Shown here piece by piece: positions 1 through 12,600 of a stretch of DNA of 64,000 bases. Origin of the DNA: Euglena gracilis (lineage: Eukaryota > Euglenida > Euglenophyceae > Euglenales); contig CP154956.1 of assembly GCA_039621445.1 (NCBI GenBank), positions 94,492,406 through 94,556,405 of the forward strand. Direction: 5' to 3'. The first letter of the stretch is position 1; each line of letters opens with the position of its first letter. The notes under the pieces are model-generated. The model was not told the DNA's origin. It saw only the letters and a program-made list of their open reading frames with translations, and ran no database searches. Made by a program: the position numbers and the translations under genes.

Positions 1-206
1 AAAAAACTTTTGTCTAAATCACCTCAACACCAGTCAAAACCCACCCAAATGGCTCCAGAACCCCCCAATCGGGGGTGAATATGCAAAAAAAATTGGGGGA
101 AAATGTCCATTTTCGGCCACTTTTGACAAAAGAACACCTCTCCCCATTGGATTTTCAATATATAAGTCAAAATTTGCACAAAAAGGTCTTATCCCTCCAA
201 GTCCAT

Positions 207-421
207 TGCCAACATAGAAGGGATTTTGTTATTTGAGGGAGCCCCCCCCCCGCCTATGTCAAAGTGAGCCACAAAAACGACTTAGCCCCCGAGTATGTTG
301 CCAACATAGAAGGGATTTTGTTATTTGAGGGGGGGTGCGGGGGGGGGGGGGGGCGGGCCCCCCCCCCCCCCGCCTATGCCAAAGTGAGCCACAAAAACGA
401 CTTAGCCCCCGAGTATGTTGC
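207..421. repeat. Tandem duplication with G/C tracts
   Basis: The text 'gccaacatagaagggatttt' occurs at about 207 and 299, and 'aaagtgagccacaaaaacga' at about 261 and 380. The copies differ mainly in the length of the G and C runs between them. Confidence 0.75.
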
Positions 422-709
422 ATTTCTAAAGGATTTTCATGTAATCCCTGTTTCATCATTGGTTTTTTTACACCTCCGGACCCCCATCAAGGGCCCACCG
501 ACCCTCCACCGACCAAATATTTCCATCTGGGGGTGTTTATTTAGGCGCAAGACACTTATTTGGACCCATCCAGACTATTTCCGGGTGATTTGGGCCCGCC
601 ACAGACCATTTTTATGACCGCCGACTAGCCACTGACTAGTTTGCATTGGATTTTCTTCATGGGGGGGGGCTTAAAAGTCGGCGGGTTGGACGCGTTAGTA
701 CATTAGAGT

Positions 710-741
710 GGGTAGTCGGCCGACTAGTCGGCCGACTACCC
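710..741. repeat. Perfect 32 bp palindrome, copy 1
   Basis: The 32 bases starting GGGTAGTCGGCCGACT and ending AGTCGGCCGACTACCC are fully self-complementary. An identical copy lies 98 bp downstream. Both are followed by 'actaccc' and a C-tract. Confidence 0.9.
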
Positions 742-807
742 ACTACCCTCCCCCCCCTCCCTGTCTCGCCGACTAGCTACCGACCAGGCCTAGTAGGCCG
801 ACCAATT

Positions 808-839
808 GGGTAGTCGGCCGACTAGTCGGCCGACTACCC
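808..839. repeat. Perfect 32 bp palindrome, copy 2
   Basis: This is identical to the palindrome at 710-741. Related half-sites (gccgactagc, aggccgaccaatt) lie between the two copies. Confidence 0.9.
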
Positions 840-1302
840 ACTACCCCCCCCCCCCCCAGTCTACCGCCTTGCGCCCAAGCGCTGGCGTTAACTTACAAAT
901 TTGAAAAAAAAATATTTTGATTTAAATAATTTTACATAATATTTTATACTTTTTTTTGCACTAAGAAAATTTATGATAATCCATGAAAATTGGTCATTTT
1001 GCACAATTTTGATTATTTCGATAAAATGTGATGCAGAGGGGGATTCGGGTTGTATTTTTATGTATTTTTTTCATTTTCCCCCCATTTTTTCCAAAAGACA
1101 CATCTTTTGCTCTTTTTTTCACACTTCGCATTTCTTTTCTCCCGCGCATTTTTGGGTTTTTGGCGCATTTTTTTCTGATTCACCCAGTTTTTCACATTTC
1201 TTTGCCCTTTTTTTTGCATTTTTTTTGACTGATGTTTTCCTTGGGGGTGTTTCCCCTGCGCCCCCCCCCCCCCCCGGGGGGGGTCGGGGGGGGGTTTCGC
1301 CG

Positions 1303-1345
1303 GTGGTAAGCTTCGCTCTTACCCATAAGAGCTCAGCGACCCCCC
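1303..1345. repeat. Short repeat with GGTAAGC-TTCG-CTCTTAC hairpin, copy 1
   Basis: The segment 'ggtaagcttcgctcttac' followed by 'aagagctcagcgacccccc' recurs at 19469-19515. GTAAG/CTTAC can form a small stem with a TTCG-like loop. It lies beside long G/C tracts in both places. Confidence 0.7.
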
Positions 1346-1389
1346 CCTACCACCTTACCCCCCCAGGGGGGGGGGTGGTCGGGACCCCC

Positions 1390-1660
1390 CCCTACCACCT
1401 ACCTCAATACCGAAGGGCTTCCCATCCATCCCTGGGGGTCCGGGGGACCCACAAAAAATGGCCGAAAAATCGCGAAAAGTGCTAAAAATAGGATTTTTTC
1501 GGCGCCTGCGGCGCCGAAAAGTATATCCCACCCCCCTCCGGGGGGACCCCCCCCCCCCCGGGGGGGGGCCCGGCCGGGGCCACCCACCCTACCCCCCACC
1601 TCCCCCCCCCGGGGTCCAAACTTAAAAAAATCCCTGGTCTGGACCGCCCTCCCCCTTGGG
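1390..1660 (-). repeat. GGCGCC-hairpin repeat family, copy A
   Basis: This is the reverse-complement counterpart of copies at 10060-10365 and 34955-35212. Shared landmarks are a core hairpin (TTCGGCGCC, three bases, GGCGCCGAA), a 'taaaaatag' tract, 'aatggcc' and a block reading ggtgggtgggtccggcc on the other strand. G/C runs vary in length. No open frame spans it. Confidence 0.75.
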
Positions 1661-3460
1661 GGTCTGTTCCCCCCACAAAACCACCACTGCCCCCCCATCC
1701 CCGCAACCCCCCCCCCCCCGTGACCCCCCCGACCCCACTCTCAACCCGATTCGGGATTCCAAAAAGTGCAAAAAAAACTCGCATTAATTAGGAATTTGCC
1801 ACTCAATTAGGAATCAAAAGTGCGAAAAATTCGTCCCAGATTCCTAATTGAACCTATTTTTGGACCCAAATGGCACGTAAAATCCTAATTGGGATCTAAA
1901 ATTGGAGGAAAGAATGATGTCACACAAGTCACGCATGATTTGCCACAAAACCAGGGTTGACGTTTTTTTAAAAAAACAAACAAAAAACATGGTTTTTTTT
2001 AAAAAAACACCAAAAAAAACATGTTGAGGAAAATTTTTCGGGGTGGTTCGGGTCACGGGGGGGGGGTCACGGGGGGGGGTCACGGGGGAACACCACATTT
2101 TCGGTGGCCAGATTAGGAATCACCAAAAACGAAAATTTGGGGGGAAAATCCTTTTTTAGGCTCAAATTAGGAATCCCCCAACCCAAAATTAGTATTTTGA
2201 CACCAAATTAGGCATCACTATTCCAAATTTTGCAAAATTTATGCCTCAATTAGCCTGAATATTTTGTTTTATCAAATTTATGCCTGAATATTTTGTCAAA
2301 TTAGGTATCACCGGCCAAGTTTTTTTTTCAGAAAAAAATTGGCCGAAAAGGGGTCTTAGGTCGGGTCGGGGGAGGGGGGGTCACGGGGGGAATACCCCCT
2401 CTAATTTTTTTTATGTGTGAAAATATTTCCAAATCTGTGTTTTCTGGTGCAAAAAATCATGTTTTCAACCCCCCAAAAAACAAAAAAATGAATGCAGCAG
2501 AAATAAAAAATGAACTCTTTTCCAAAAAAAACATTGCAAAAATTTTACCCCAAACCCTCCATGACGTTTTTTTTTGTTATTTTTCTTTAAAAAAAACATG
2601 TTTTTTTGTTTCAAAAAAAACAAGCCGTCAACCTTGCAACCATTCCCCCCCCCCCCGCGACCCCCCACGACCCCCCCCCATCGTGACCCCAACACCCCTT
2701 CGTGATTCAACACATGATTTTGGCGCCATTTGCTTTTGCATCTTTGCATTTTTGTATGCAGCGCAGGCATAGCTCTGGTGACAGCACTTCGAGCTGGGGC
2801 TCAACGTGTTGTCACCACTCAACTCAGCTCAACTCAACATGTTGTGTCGTCGGGCTCCCTGGGGCTCAGCATATCTCAAGGTGCAATCAAAAAAGAAAGA
2901 AAAATGAGGCAAATTAGGATTTTCTCGCATCATTTTTTTTTTTGCTATTTTGCGACCAATCCGGATCCGAACCCGGATAATAATTAGGAAGCACCTCTGA
3001 TGCCTTTGTGATTTTGTTTGATAGGAGGCGTCAAAAAAATTCAATCACGTCATAACCCCATCCGTGGGTCTGACCCCTTGCAAATTTCAACCTAACTGGG
3101 CCAATAATTCAAGTCAAGTGGACTCTTTGTGCCCTCCCTTATTGTCTACTACCTTATTCTCAGGGTTTGTGTCCCTCATGGCTCACTGTACATGTATTCT
3201 ATTTGTTTGCTTTTTGATGGTGACCAAGGTTGCACGGAGAACCTCTTGCATGGCATCATTTTTGAGATTTGTTCACTTCAAAACATTTTTGTGCCCTCTT
3301 AGAGTGCAATGTGTGAGGTGTAGTTGGAAGGCATCCTCATTTCAACCCCCCGCCAAGTTTCCATAGAGCCTTGGATTCATCTCTTGCCTCTTCTGGTGTG
3401 ACCAAAACCACCTTGCTTCCAGCCGATGATTGCTCATGGATTGAAACCTTCACACTGCTA

Positions 3461-3865
3461 CAGCGGCACCCCAATCAATCCCCCCCCCTTGGGCGGCCAA
3501 AATCCCCGAAATTTGAGGAGGGAGAAAATATTCAGCTGTTTTTTGGGTGCATTGCGTACTTTAGCCTCCTTCAGGAACATTGCCTTTGATTTCCCATTGC
3601 CGACATTCCCAGTGATGGGGAGGTAGTGCTGCACAGTCTGACCTCGATGCCAAATTGGCTCGTTCTCTGGCACTGAATTTGTGCCCCAGGAAGTGACTTT
3701 CCGGTTTGCGAAGAGAATGAGAACCTCTTCTTTGTGTTTGCAACCATGGTCGGTGTTCCGAATTTTGGGGGGAGGGAAATTATTCAGCTTTTTTGTTGTA
3801 ACCTACCCGGATTCCAAAAATTGGCCGAGAATATTCGGGGGGGGGGGAAGATCGGGGTGCCGCTG
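3461..3865. mobile_element. Small TA-flanked element with 12 bp inverted ends (mariner/Tc1-like MITE candidate)
   Basis: The left end reads CAGCGGCACCCCAATC and the right end, reverse-complemented, CAGCGGCACCCCGATC: 12 bases identical, then one mismatch and three more matches. The base pairs just outside are TA on both sides (3459-3460 and 3866-3867). At 405 bp and without a transposase frame it would be non-autonomous. The TA duplication is only two bases, so chance is possible. Confidence 0.5.
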
Positions 3866-4084
3866 TATTGCAACTTATTTTGACCAAAATAAAATTTCTG
3901 CACCTCCAGCACATTATGGTGCGCAGAAGGGTTGGCAGCTTGTTGTTTGTTTTGGACGCTGTTTTTTTTTTTAAATTTTAACAATGCTTTTTTAAAAGAA
4001 ACAAAAAGACGCCCACAAGGTTTTGCATGGAGAAATTTTTGAGCACATACTTTCAATCATTTTTGGCAACTTCTGGGTCGTTTC

Positions 4085-4315
4085 TACCAAAAACTTCCTT
4101 CCACAAATTGCATTTTCTTGCACTTTAAGATGTTTTTGACCATTTTTAGGCAGGGTTTGAACTTAGCAGGATTCGAAGTGTGGTTTGGGTGTCTCATACC
4201 GAGTTTTTTCAATGAAATTTCCCTTTCTTTTTGATGTTTTTTTGGCTTTTTTTTTCTCACAAAAAATGTTGTTTTTTTTATAAAAAAAGCAAAAAAACAC
4301 GCCAACTATGCCAGA
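4085..4315. repeat. AT-rich 230 bp dispersed repeat, copy 1
   Basis: Shared with 6600-6835: 'gatgtttttgaccattttt', then 'ttgaact..gtaggattc'-like text, 'gagttttttcaatgaaat' and a T-tract/A-tract hairpin ending near 'gcc(a)actatg'. The two copies are diverged but collinear. Confidence 0.7.
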
Positions 4316-4728
4316 ACTTTGGGGTGTAATTATTCTTAGAAAAAAGTTGTCATTCCCCCCACCCTGATCTTGTCCCTGATCTTGTCCCTCCCCATTTTGT
4401 CTCATACGCAGGGGGTGGTGATCGAACCAATGGTGTGGTGTGCTTTTTGTTCCCTGCTGGGATGTATGCCGTATTCTTCAATTTTTCCTTTTTTATGTGC
4501 GCCGTTCTGTGTTTTGTAAAGATCTTGAAAGCAAAAAGGTGCAGAAAATTTTTTTGAAGACAACCCAGAAATTTTTTTCAGAGCACCCAAAAATGTGATG
4601 CAATCTGTGATTACCTTCACTTTTATTTTTGGATGTGAGTTTTGTAAAATTGCAAAGAGCGAAAAATTCCGTACAAAGAATGCACGTTCGATCGAATGCT
4701 TTCTATGGTGGTTTTGGTGGCTGGCAGC

Positions 4729-4835
4729 AGGCTCACAACGTCCAAGGGGCGGGTGGCACTCTTCCATGGTCTCTATATCAGAAGGCCATCCTCTCCTACA
4801 GCTTCGTTGAGGACGCTGTGACTGCACTGCATTCC
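4729..4835 (+). CDS. Receptor exon 1 (found): start of PstS-like domain 1
   Basis: The frame reads GAGGTLPWSLYQKAILSY, the opening of PstS-type binding proteins (G.G.T.P..LYQ...). The 5' edge follows CTGGCAGC (CTG plus five bases). The 3' edge is unclear: the frame ends in TGA at 4836 and no CAG follows, so the exon stops at or shortly before that. It begins with two bases of a split codon, so at least one earlier exon exists. Confidence 0.65.
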
Positions 4836-7800
4836 TGATTCAACCTTAGTCTGCACCTTATCTCAGTCAGCAGTAAATACAGTAAACACGCTTGATATTT
4901 CAACCGAAGCGCACAATTTGGTCGGCATCGCTGCTGCGGATAAAATTGAATTGGGTTTCAACCCATTTCATTGTGGAGATTTCACCTGGCTTCCCATAAA
5001 TTGGGCAATTTTTTTCCATGTCATGTTCATGCCATACAAGAACCCTCGACAAAAGCGCGCTAATGAAGAACACGCTAATGCATTCCTGATTTCTGCAACA
5101 TGGGGACTGGAGCGATGGGTCTCATCAGGATTTGGCGTCCAGTTGGCTGGCTGGGAAAAAAAGCTGCTGGACTGGTGTTGGGAGTCATGCAGGATCCATG
5201 ACTCCCAACTGATCCACTGGTTGGACTGTGCAATCAAATCCCGCTGTGTGCCCTTGCATGTGGAAACTGGAAATTTCGAATCACAAATAACACCTAGGGG
5301 GTGTACGGGTCGTGGGGGGGTCGCGGGGGGGGGGGGCTGTGGGGGGGGGGTGGGCGTAGCGGGGGGAACGTGATAGTTTTGACGGGTCACGTGTGACCAG
5401 TGTGACCTCACATACAACGTCACATGTGACCTATTTTTAGAACTTTTGGGTCCAAAAATAGATCCAATTAGGAATTTATCACACATTTTTGGCAATTCCT
5501 AATTAGGTTCCATTTTTTGGCTCCTACTGGGATGCGGAAACCCTCCATGTGTGGGTCGCAGGGGGGTCGCGGAGGGGTCGCGGGGGGGGTCGCGGGGGGT
5601 ACACCCCCCTAAAAAGAGCATGTTCAAAAAATAAGTAACGTGACCCCCCCCTATGTGGCACCCCCCCGGGAGCGTTTTGACCCCCCCCTGGCGACAATTA
5701 GGGGGGGGGTGACTTTTAGGGGGTGGGGTACTCAATTTACCCTACATGTCCATGGGTCCATGGGTAACCCCCCCCCCCTAATTGTCGCCCCCCCCCCAAG
5801 GGGGGGCGACTATTAGGGGGGGGTGACATATAGGGGGGGGGGGTCACGTTAAGAGAATTTAGTGTGAATGGAGGTTTTTGGTACCACCGACCGTTGGGGA
5901 GGGGTGTTCCTTTAAATCACATATAGCCTCATGTAACTGACTCACAGGGTGGGTTGGGTCTGATTTTTGGACAAGTGGCGGAACAATCTGATACAAAGGA
6001 CTTTTCAAAGCTTGCATGAGGGTGTTTTTTTAAAGAACATTTTTTTCAATGACTCCATTTGAATTCTCATTGCATCATTTTAGTTTCCAAGGAATTCCGT
6101 CCAGAATTTCACATTCTGAAAGGATTTTTTTTGCACAATTTACCGCCCTAATTGATCTCTCTACTGATCCTTCGGTGAGGTGTGGGAGAAACGATGGGCG
6201 AAATGACCAAGTGGGAAAAGAGAAGGTTTCTGTTCGCCTTGAAATTCCAAGGCAAAATTGCCAGATATCTTTCCGAACTGCTGGAGAGGAAATTTGTCAA
6301 ACCTGTTGAAAGGTTGCAAACACCCAGGAGGGGAATTGCCGTTCCCCTTTGAAGTATTTCTTGAGTGCAGTTTTCAAATTTCATCCTGCTTTTTTGACCC
6401 CCCCCCCATAATTGGCATTCAGCTCTCGGCCGAAAGATTTTCTTTTATCACTTGCGGAAGGTATTTTGGGCTTGTCCGGCGATCCCCCCCCACCTCCGAT
6501 ATTTGACCCCATAGTGGGCCGGCCTGTTTTGACGTTGTTTTTTTGTTTTTTTTTTCATTCTAACAATGTTTTTTTTAAAAAAACAAACACAAAAATGAAA
6601 AAAAAGTCATAAAATTCCATTTGTTGTATTTTGGGATGTTTTTGACCATTTTTGGCAGTTTTTGAACTGAGTAGGATTCAAAGTATGGTTTGGGAGTTTC
6701 ATAACGAGTTTTTTCAATGAAATTTTCCTTTTGTTTTTTTTGATGTTTTTTTTACTGTTTTTTTTAAAAAAAACACGGTTTTTTTTTTAATTTAAAAAAT
6801 ACAAAAAGAAATGCCCACTATGTTTGACCCCCACCACAGAAAAGGGTCATGGGGTTGGTCGCTTTTTTTTGGTGGTTTTTGAACAGAGGGTCATTGATGG
6901 GGATTTTGATTTGTGGGATGAATGAATAGAGGGTGGCGTTCATGCTTTTACGTAGTTGATCCCCAAAATAATTTCTTTGCGCCACAGCCACTTTTTCATT
7001 GAAAACCAGCTCCGCCACGGCAAATTTTTCCCCGTGCGCCGCGCACCACAGCAATTTTGAAAGTGTAAGAAATATTTTTGCCGTGGTGGTCGCGCTGGGA
7101 ATTTTTGCCACAGTGCAGCACTACTTAAATTTCCTGTACAAAGTGGAATAGTTGTGCCACGATCACTGCGGCATAAAAATTGCGTGTCCTGCGACCACCT
7201 TGGAAACAAAGTTTCCTGTGAGGTGGCATGAGGGCCGCGGCAAACAAACTACCCTCACCCCTCCTCAAAGTGCCCAAAGTGGCCAAAACTTTTTGGCAAA
7301 TTTTGGTTTACCCCCCTCAAAGTCGCCATTTTCTTTCGGCACCAAAGACGCCGAAGGCCAAATTTTAACCCCCCCCCAGAACGGCCGTTTTGGGGTCCCA
7401 CGGTGCCTGGAGGGCAGCCACTGGGGGGGGTGAGGGTACAAGTATGGTGGCATTGTTTAAGATGGCCAAGTTTATCACCTTCTGAAGTTTCACTGCATGT
7501 GGGTGGCTTTGCTTTCCAGCTGTAACTGGTGGAAATCCCCCAGCCTCGTTGAAACAGCCCCAATTTATATTTTGGTCTCTAGACCCATTTTAGGTAGATA
7601 GGTAGATTGGAGGTATGTTAGCTTGCTGGACCCTGAGTGGGAACGGGAAAAGAAGCTTTTTTCCAGCCACCCACTTTCCAGCCTGTGACATACAACTTCC
7701 TCCGGCATTCCATCCAGCAACACCATTTAGGGAGGGAGGGGGGTGTCCCTCTTTGACGTCGACCCTCTCAACCCCAAACAGGTCAAATGTTTCCCTTCCA

Positions 7801-9597
7801 GTGCTTTGCACTAGATAATTGTAGTTTTTTGACTTTTTTGGGGGGCTCCAAAAGGACCCAAAATTGCGTTGGCCAGTTTTGCGGCGCATCTCTTTTCGGA
7901 ACAGCGCTTCACGTTCTGGAAAAAGGCAGCTTTTTGACCAGCCACTTTTGAGTGGGGATGCCAACCCTTGCCCCTTGTCCTCCTTGACCCTGGTCCTTGG
8001 GAGAACCTGAACCCAGGCTGCCCCAGGCGCAATTCAGTCACCATCCAGCGTGCAGACCACATTCGCTGCCATGACAGCGGACCAAGGTTTCTGCCGTTTG
8101 ATGAACCACTCCCAAGAGTGCGCCGCCGACGACACCGCCCAGCCGCGCTACATTGACTGGGTCTCGGTCGTGTCCTTGCCAAAATCGAATGCGTACGGGC
8201 TGTATCCCGGCCATGGCCACCCAGCACCAGTGAGGGTGGGGGGTCAGGAAGCGATGCTGACGTCCACAAGGTTCGTTGGTGAGTGACTAATGGCTGACTC
8301 TCCCCCCTCCTGATAAACACCCCGGTGTTTATTGGATCAGGTTTGGTTGGCCAGCCAAAGAGGGGTTATTAAGTGGAGGCTTTTTAAAGGTGAAAGGATT
8401 GTTGGTGAAAGTCCGACCTCCCCAAAATGACCCCAAAACACCCAGAATTGGCAAATTTTGGCAAAATCTGTCAAAAGTGGCATTTTTTTTTTGATGGAGA
8501 TGATTGGTCACATAAAAATTGCCCAATTTTTTTTTCAGTTTTGGGAGTTTTTGTGGCCGAAAAAATATTCCCCATTGTCTTTCGGCTTTATTCCCCAGGG
8601 GGTTTATAAGTCAAGGTTTGCCTGGTCGGACCGAGAGGGGGATTTATAAGTGGGGGAGGGGGGTGTACAGGCAGTGGTGGAGCGCTTCCCCCCCGCCCCG
8701 TGTCCGTTGAAATAAAGTTTGGGCCAGCCCGGCAAAACCGGGCTGGACAAAAAAAATTCGGCACAAATCACGAAAATTGTTGAAAAAAGTGGTCAAAATG
8801 GCCAAAAATGTCATTTTTGGGTAGTTTTTTTGGGGGGGGTTTCACCTCCAGATTTTGGCTGAAAAGCATGGCTGGTTTGGACTCGGGGACCGGGTCCAGC
8901 TGCCAGCTGGCTGAACAGCTGGTGGGGTTTTGGGTTTTGGGGTGGGTAATGCTATAGCACACACCTCCCCCCCCCCCCCCCGGGCTGAAGACGCTGGGGA
9001 CCCGAGAGTCATGGCACAAAGTGGGGCCCCCATACCCCCCCCATACCCCATACCCCCCCCATACCCCCCCCATACCCCCCCCATACCCCCCCATACCCCA
9101 CACCCCATTCCCCCCCCATACCCCCCCCATACCCCCCCCCCCATACCCCCCCCATACCCCCCTTAGTTGCACCCCCCCCAGCCCCCCCCCATACCCCAAA
9201 TTTTTTTTTGCCCGGAAGCGTTTTTTTTGGCCTCCTGGACCCTTTTGTGGTCAAATCGCGCGACGTATGCAACTGTTCGAGGGCCCGGGGGGGGCTCCGG
9301 CCCCCCCCCCCGGACCCCCCCCGGCAAAAAAAATAACCTCATCCTTGTCTACCGATCTGTTTTTGTGGCCAAATCGCGCTTTGTGGTCAAATCGCGCGAT
9401 GTATGCAACTGTTCGAGTGCCCGGGGGGGGGCTCCCGCCCCCCCCCCCGGACCCCCCCCGGCAAAAAAAATAACCTCATCCTCGTCTACCGATCATTTTT
9501 TGTGGCCAAATCGCACTTTGTGGTCAAATCGCGCGACTTGTGCAACTGTTCCAGGGGCCATAAACCTCATCAACAACATCTCCAAACCCTTCCCCCA

Positions 9598-9634
<37 letters not shown>

Positions 9635-12600
9635 ACCCCCCCCCCCCCCCTCCCCCCCCCATCCCCCCCCCATACCCCCCCCATACCCCCCCCATACCCT
9701 AGGTATGGGGGCCCCACTTTGTGCCATATGTGGGACCCGAAACACAATTTTGACGAAAATTTTCAAGGGAAAATTGGCTTGATCCAGGGCAAGCACCCAG
9801 CATCTTTTCAGCCTGTACCTTTTTCCATCTGTCCTTGAAGACCCCCCCCCCCCAACTGGTCCTTTAGAAATCCCTGATCAGGAGAGTTTTTTTTTGGTGT
9901 GTCCAATGTTATAAATCTCACAACATACCCTTCGTTTTCTTGGGTGCCATGTGCACCAAATGGATGAAGAAAGTGCCCTTTTCTATGGGTTACATGTTCC
10001 GTGCAAAGGCCCTGTTCTTAACCAAAAATCACCCATGGGGCACGTCAGTCAGGGGCTTTTGGGGGGGCAGGCACCCCCCCTCCCCCCCGGGACCAGGGGT
10101 TTTTTTAGTCGTGGACCCCCCGGGGGGGAGGGGGGGGTAGGGTGGGTGGGTCCGGCCGAGCCCCCCCCCCCCCCCCCGGGGGGGGGGGTGGGATATACTT
10201 TTCGGCGCCGCAGGCGCCGAAAAAATTCTATTTTTAGCACTTTTTTGGCCATTTTTTGTGGGTCCCCCGGACCCCCCCCGGGGGGGGCCCCCCCCAGGGG
10301 GTGGGTGGGTGGGGGCGGAACCCCCCCCCCCCCCCCCCGTCTTTAAAAAACCCCTGCCCGGGACACCCACTGACATGACCTGAAGGCAATTCCTCTCCAC
10401 AAAGAGCGGGAAGTTAGTAGATTTTTCCCTGAGACCAAATTCTTTATCAAAAATTTGACATTTTGTGTATTTGGCCAACACATTGCATAATTTGGGAAGG
10501 ATCATGTTCCCAAAGTTGCGGGGATCATTTTTTTTTTTTTTAGCATTTATGTTCCACCTTGCCCACCCAAGAATTTTTATAATTGAATGTAAGTTTTTTT
10601 GCTGCCCATCTTTTTTCCTCTGTTTTTTTGTGTCGGTTTTTTTTTCCAGGCTCCGTTTTCTGCTAACCCCTGGTGAATGTTTTTTTCGTGCATTGTTGCA
10701 CAATGAATCCTCGTTCCAGCCCTCCAGCCTTCTTTACCGCACCTTCTTCTCTGATTGCTCTCAAACCCATTGGATAATCTAATTCTTTTTTTTCTGATTT
10801 GGGTCTTCATTTGTGCTTCAAATGTGTGTAAATGTAATTAACTTGCCAAAAAAATTGGCCGATCATCCAGGTTTGTGTGGGAAACCAATTTTCGCCTTCT
10901 TCTCCCTAGGAAGAAAACCGAGCGTGTTTGTCTCATTGAGACGCCATGCAGCCTGACCTCCAGATGTACCCAACCGTGGCCAGCCCCGTGGTCCCCATTT
11001 ACAACCTGAACGGCGTGACGGACCTCGTGCTGACAATGGAGGCCAGGGAGGCGATGAGGCGCTGTCTGCTCGAAAACAGCCCAAAATGGCCCCAGAAATG
11101 GGCAAAACTAGCCGTAAAATGGCCGTAACTCGAACAAAGTGTTGGGGGGAAAAATAAACCATGGTTGGATAGGGCATTCCAAGGGCCTCATTTTTGCCCC
11201 CCCCCCCCCGCCCTTCCTGACAGCGACGCTGGCCAAGATCTGGTCGGGACGCATCACCACCTGGGACCACCCGGACATCCGGGCCACCAACCCGAACTTC
11301 ACCCGGTGGAACATTCCCGTGAACCGGCCAGTCTGTTTTCCTTCCACGTCACACTGGGTTTCAGTGTGTGCCATTTTGTTTAGGCGGGGACGGGTGCTTT
11401 TGGGTCGCCGCCCGACCAAGCCGCATTTCATTGGCCAGCGGCCCTCTTGCAAGCCTGCTGCCCTGCCCTGTTGTCCAAGGGCACCGCTGCAAGAAAAACC
11501 ACACTGCCATAGAGGTTGGCCAGGGCATCCCCTCTATGTTTTTCTTAGAAAACAGTCTTTGTTGCCAGTCTATTCAATGACTTGCATATGTATCGTCATG
11601 CATCATGGAGTTAACAAAGTGCGTCCAAGGAATGTTGATATTTTCTGAGACATAAAAGCTCACCCCAATGATGGATAGCAAATAGATGCAATAGAGAAGG
11701 AACAGATGATTATTGGAGGATATGACACCTCCAAACCGGTGATATTTTATGAAATAGAAAAACAAACCATGTACAGGAAGGTGTGCCATAAAAACCAGGG
11801 GCAATTTCTTGCCGATAAAAACACGCCCCTGGAATAATGGGGGAGTGGCTGGGGCCAATCCATCACCCTCGTCGGACGGGGCGAGATCAACGGCGTGACA
11901 CGGGTGTTCAAAGAGGCGATGGCCGCTGTGGACCCGGTCTTTAAAGCGTTGGTCGGGAAGTCCAGCTCCCCGACGTTCATCGGCAAGACCAGGGCAGGAC
12001 TGGAGGGCTGAGTGGTTGCAGCCCAGTTGGTTGCCGGCTTCCCCCTTTTTCTCTTGCTTGGTTTGTGTCGTTTTTGTTTGCTCAGCGGTTGACTTATCTT
12101 TGCAAATGCACAAATTTTCCGTGACTTCCCCTGAAGGCGCTTGTCTTGCAGAACCTGGCCCAGCCCGTCATTTCCTACGTCATGCGGAACCAGTATACGA
12201 TGGGCTACTCCCCACCCAGGGCTCCTCCACGACAACATCTGCCAAGTGCAGTGACCCCCCCTAATTGTAGAGCGGGTGCTCTTGTAGTGGACGCTCGCTT
12301 CGCCAGAGGGGGGGTGCTCTTCTATTTGGACCCTGCTCTTGTCGTGGACATCAGACACATTTTCCTACAGCGTTCCAGCGCCCAGTCAGTTTCCGGTCCC
12401 CCCAACCTCCCTTCCTCCACCTAAACCGGCAGCCAAGCGCAAACGGCAGCCGAGGTTGGAGGAATTGTTTGGCCTCTGAGCTCTGGGAAGCTTGCCTTTT
12501 TGAGGCAAGTTACAAACCTTGCCACAATCACATGGAATGACTTGCTTTGCTTCTGCTTCCATTGGTTTTCCAGGGGGGTGCTCTTGTAGTGGACGCTCGC

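Larger units (their letters stand above)
1..4728. other. Upstream region, no gene recognised
   Basis: This stretch is AT-rich sequence broken by G and C tracts. It holds a tandem duplication (207-421), two perfect palindromes (710-839), a GGCGCC repeat copy (1390-1660), T/A-rich hairpins and a small TA-flanked element (3461-3865). The promoter, leader and first exon of the receptor gene should lie here. A hydrophobic frame starting at ATG 3178 could be a signal peptide, but nothing else supports it. Confidence 0.4.
4836..8025. other. Intron of the receptor gene (or intron plus an unseen exon)
   Basis: The intron holds G tracts (5300-5370), degenerate CAATTGTCGCCCC repeats (5690-5860), the second copy of the AT-rich 230 bp repeat (6600-6835) and CCGCGACC-like repeats (6990-7235). 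A 151-codon frame at 4918-5373 is open, but its lower half runs into G-tract sequence and it matches nothing I know. Confidence 0.5.
8230..10951. other. Receptor intron, probably conventional (GTGAGG...GCAG)
   Basis: The intron starts GTGAGG and can end at GCAG before CCTGACC, keeping frame. It carries the (C)nAT array (9029-9175), a 137 bp tandem repeat (9243-9560), a long C tract (9597-9702) and a GGCGCC repeat copy (10060-10365). No exon is seen inside. Confidence 0.55.

Noticed and set aside
4918-5373. 151-codon + frame after receptor exon 1
   Set aside because: AT-rich codons unlike the exons, an end in G tracts, and no PstS similarity; kept only as a possible missed exon.
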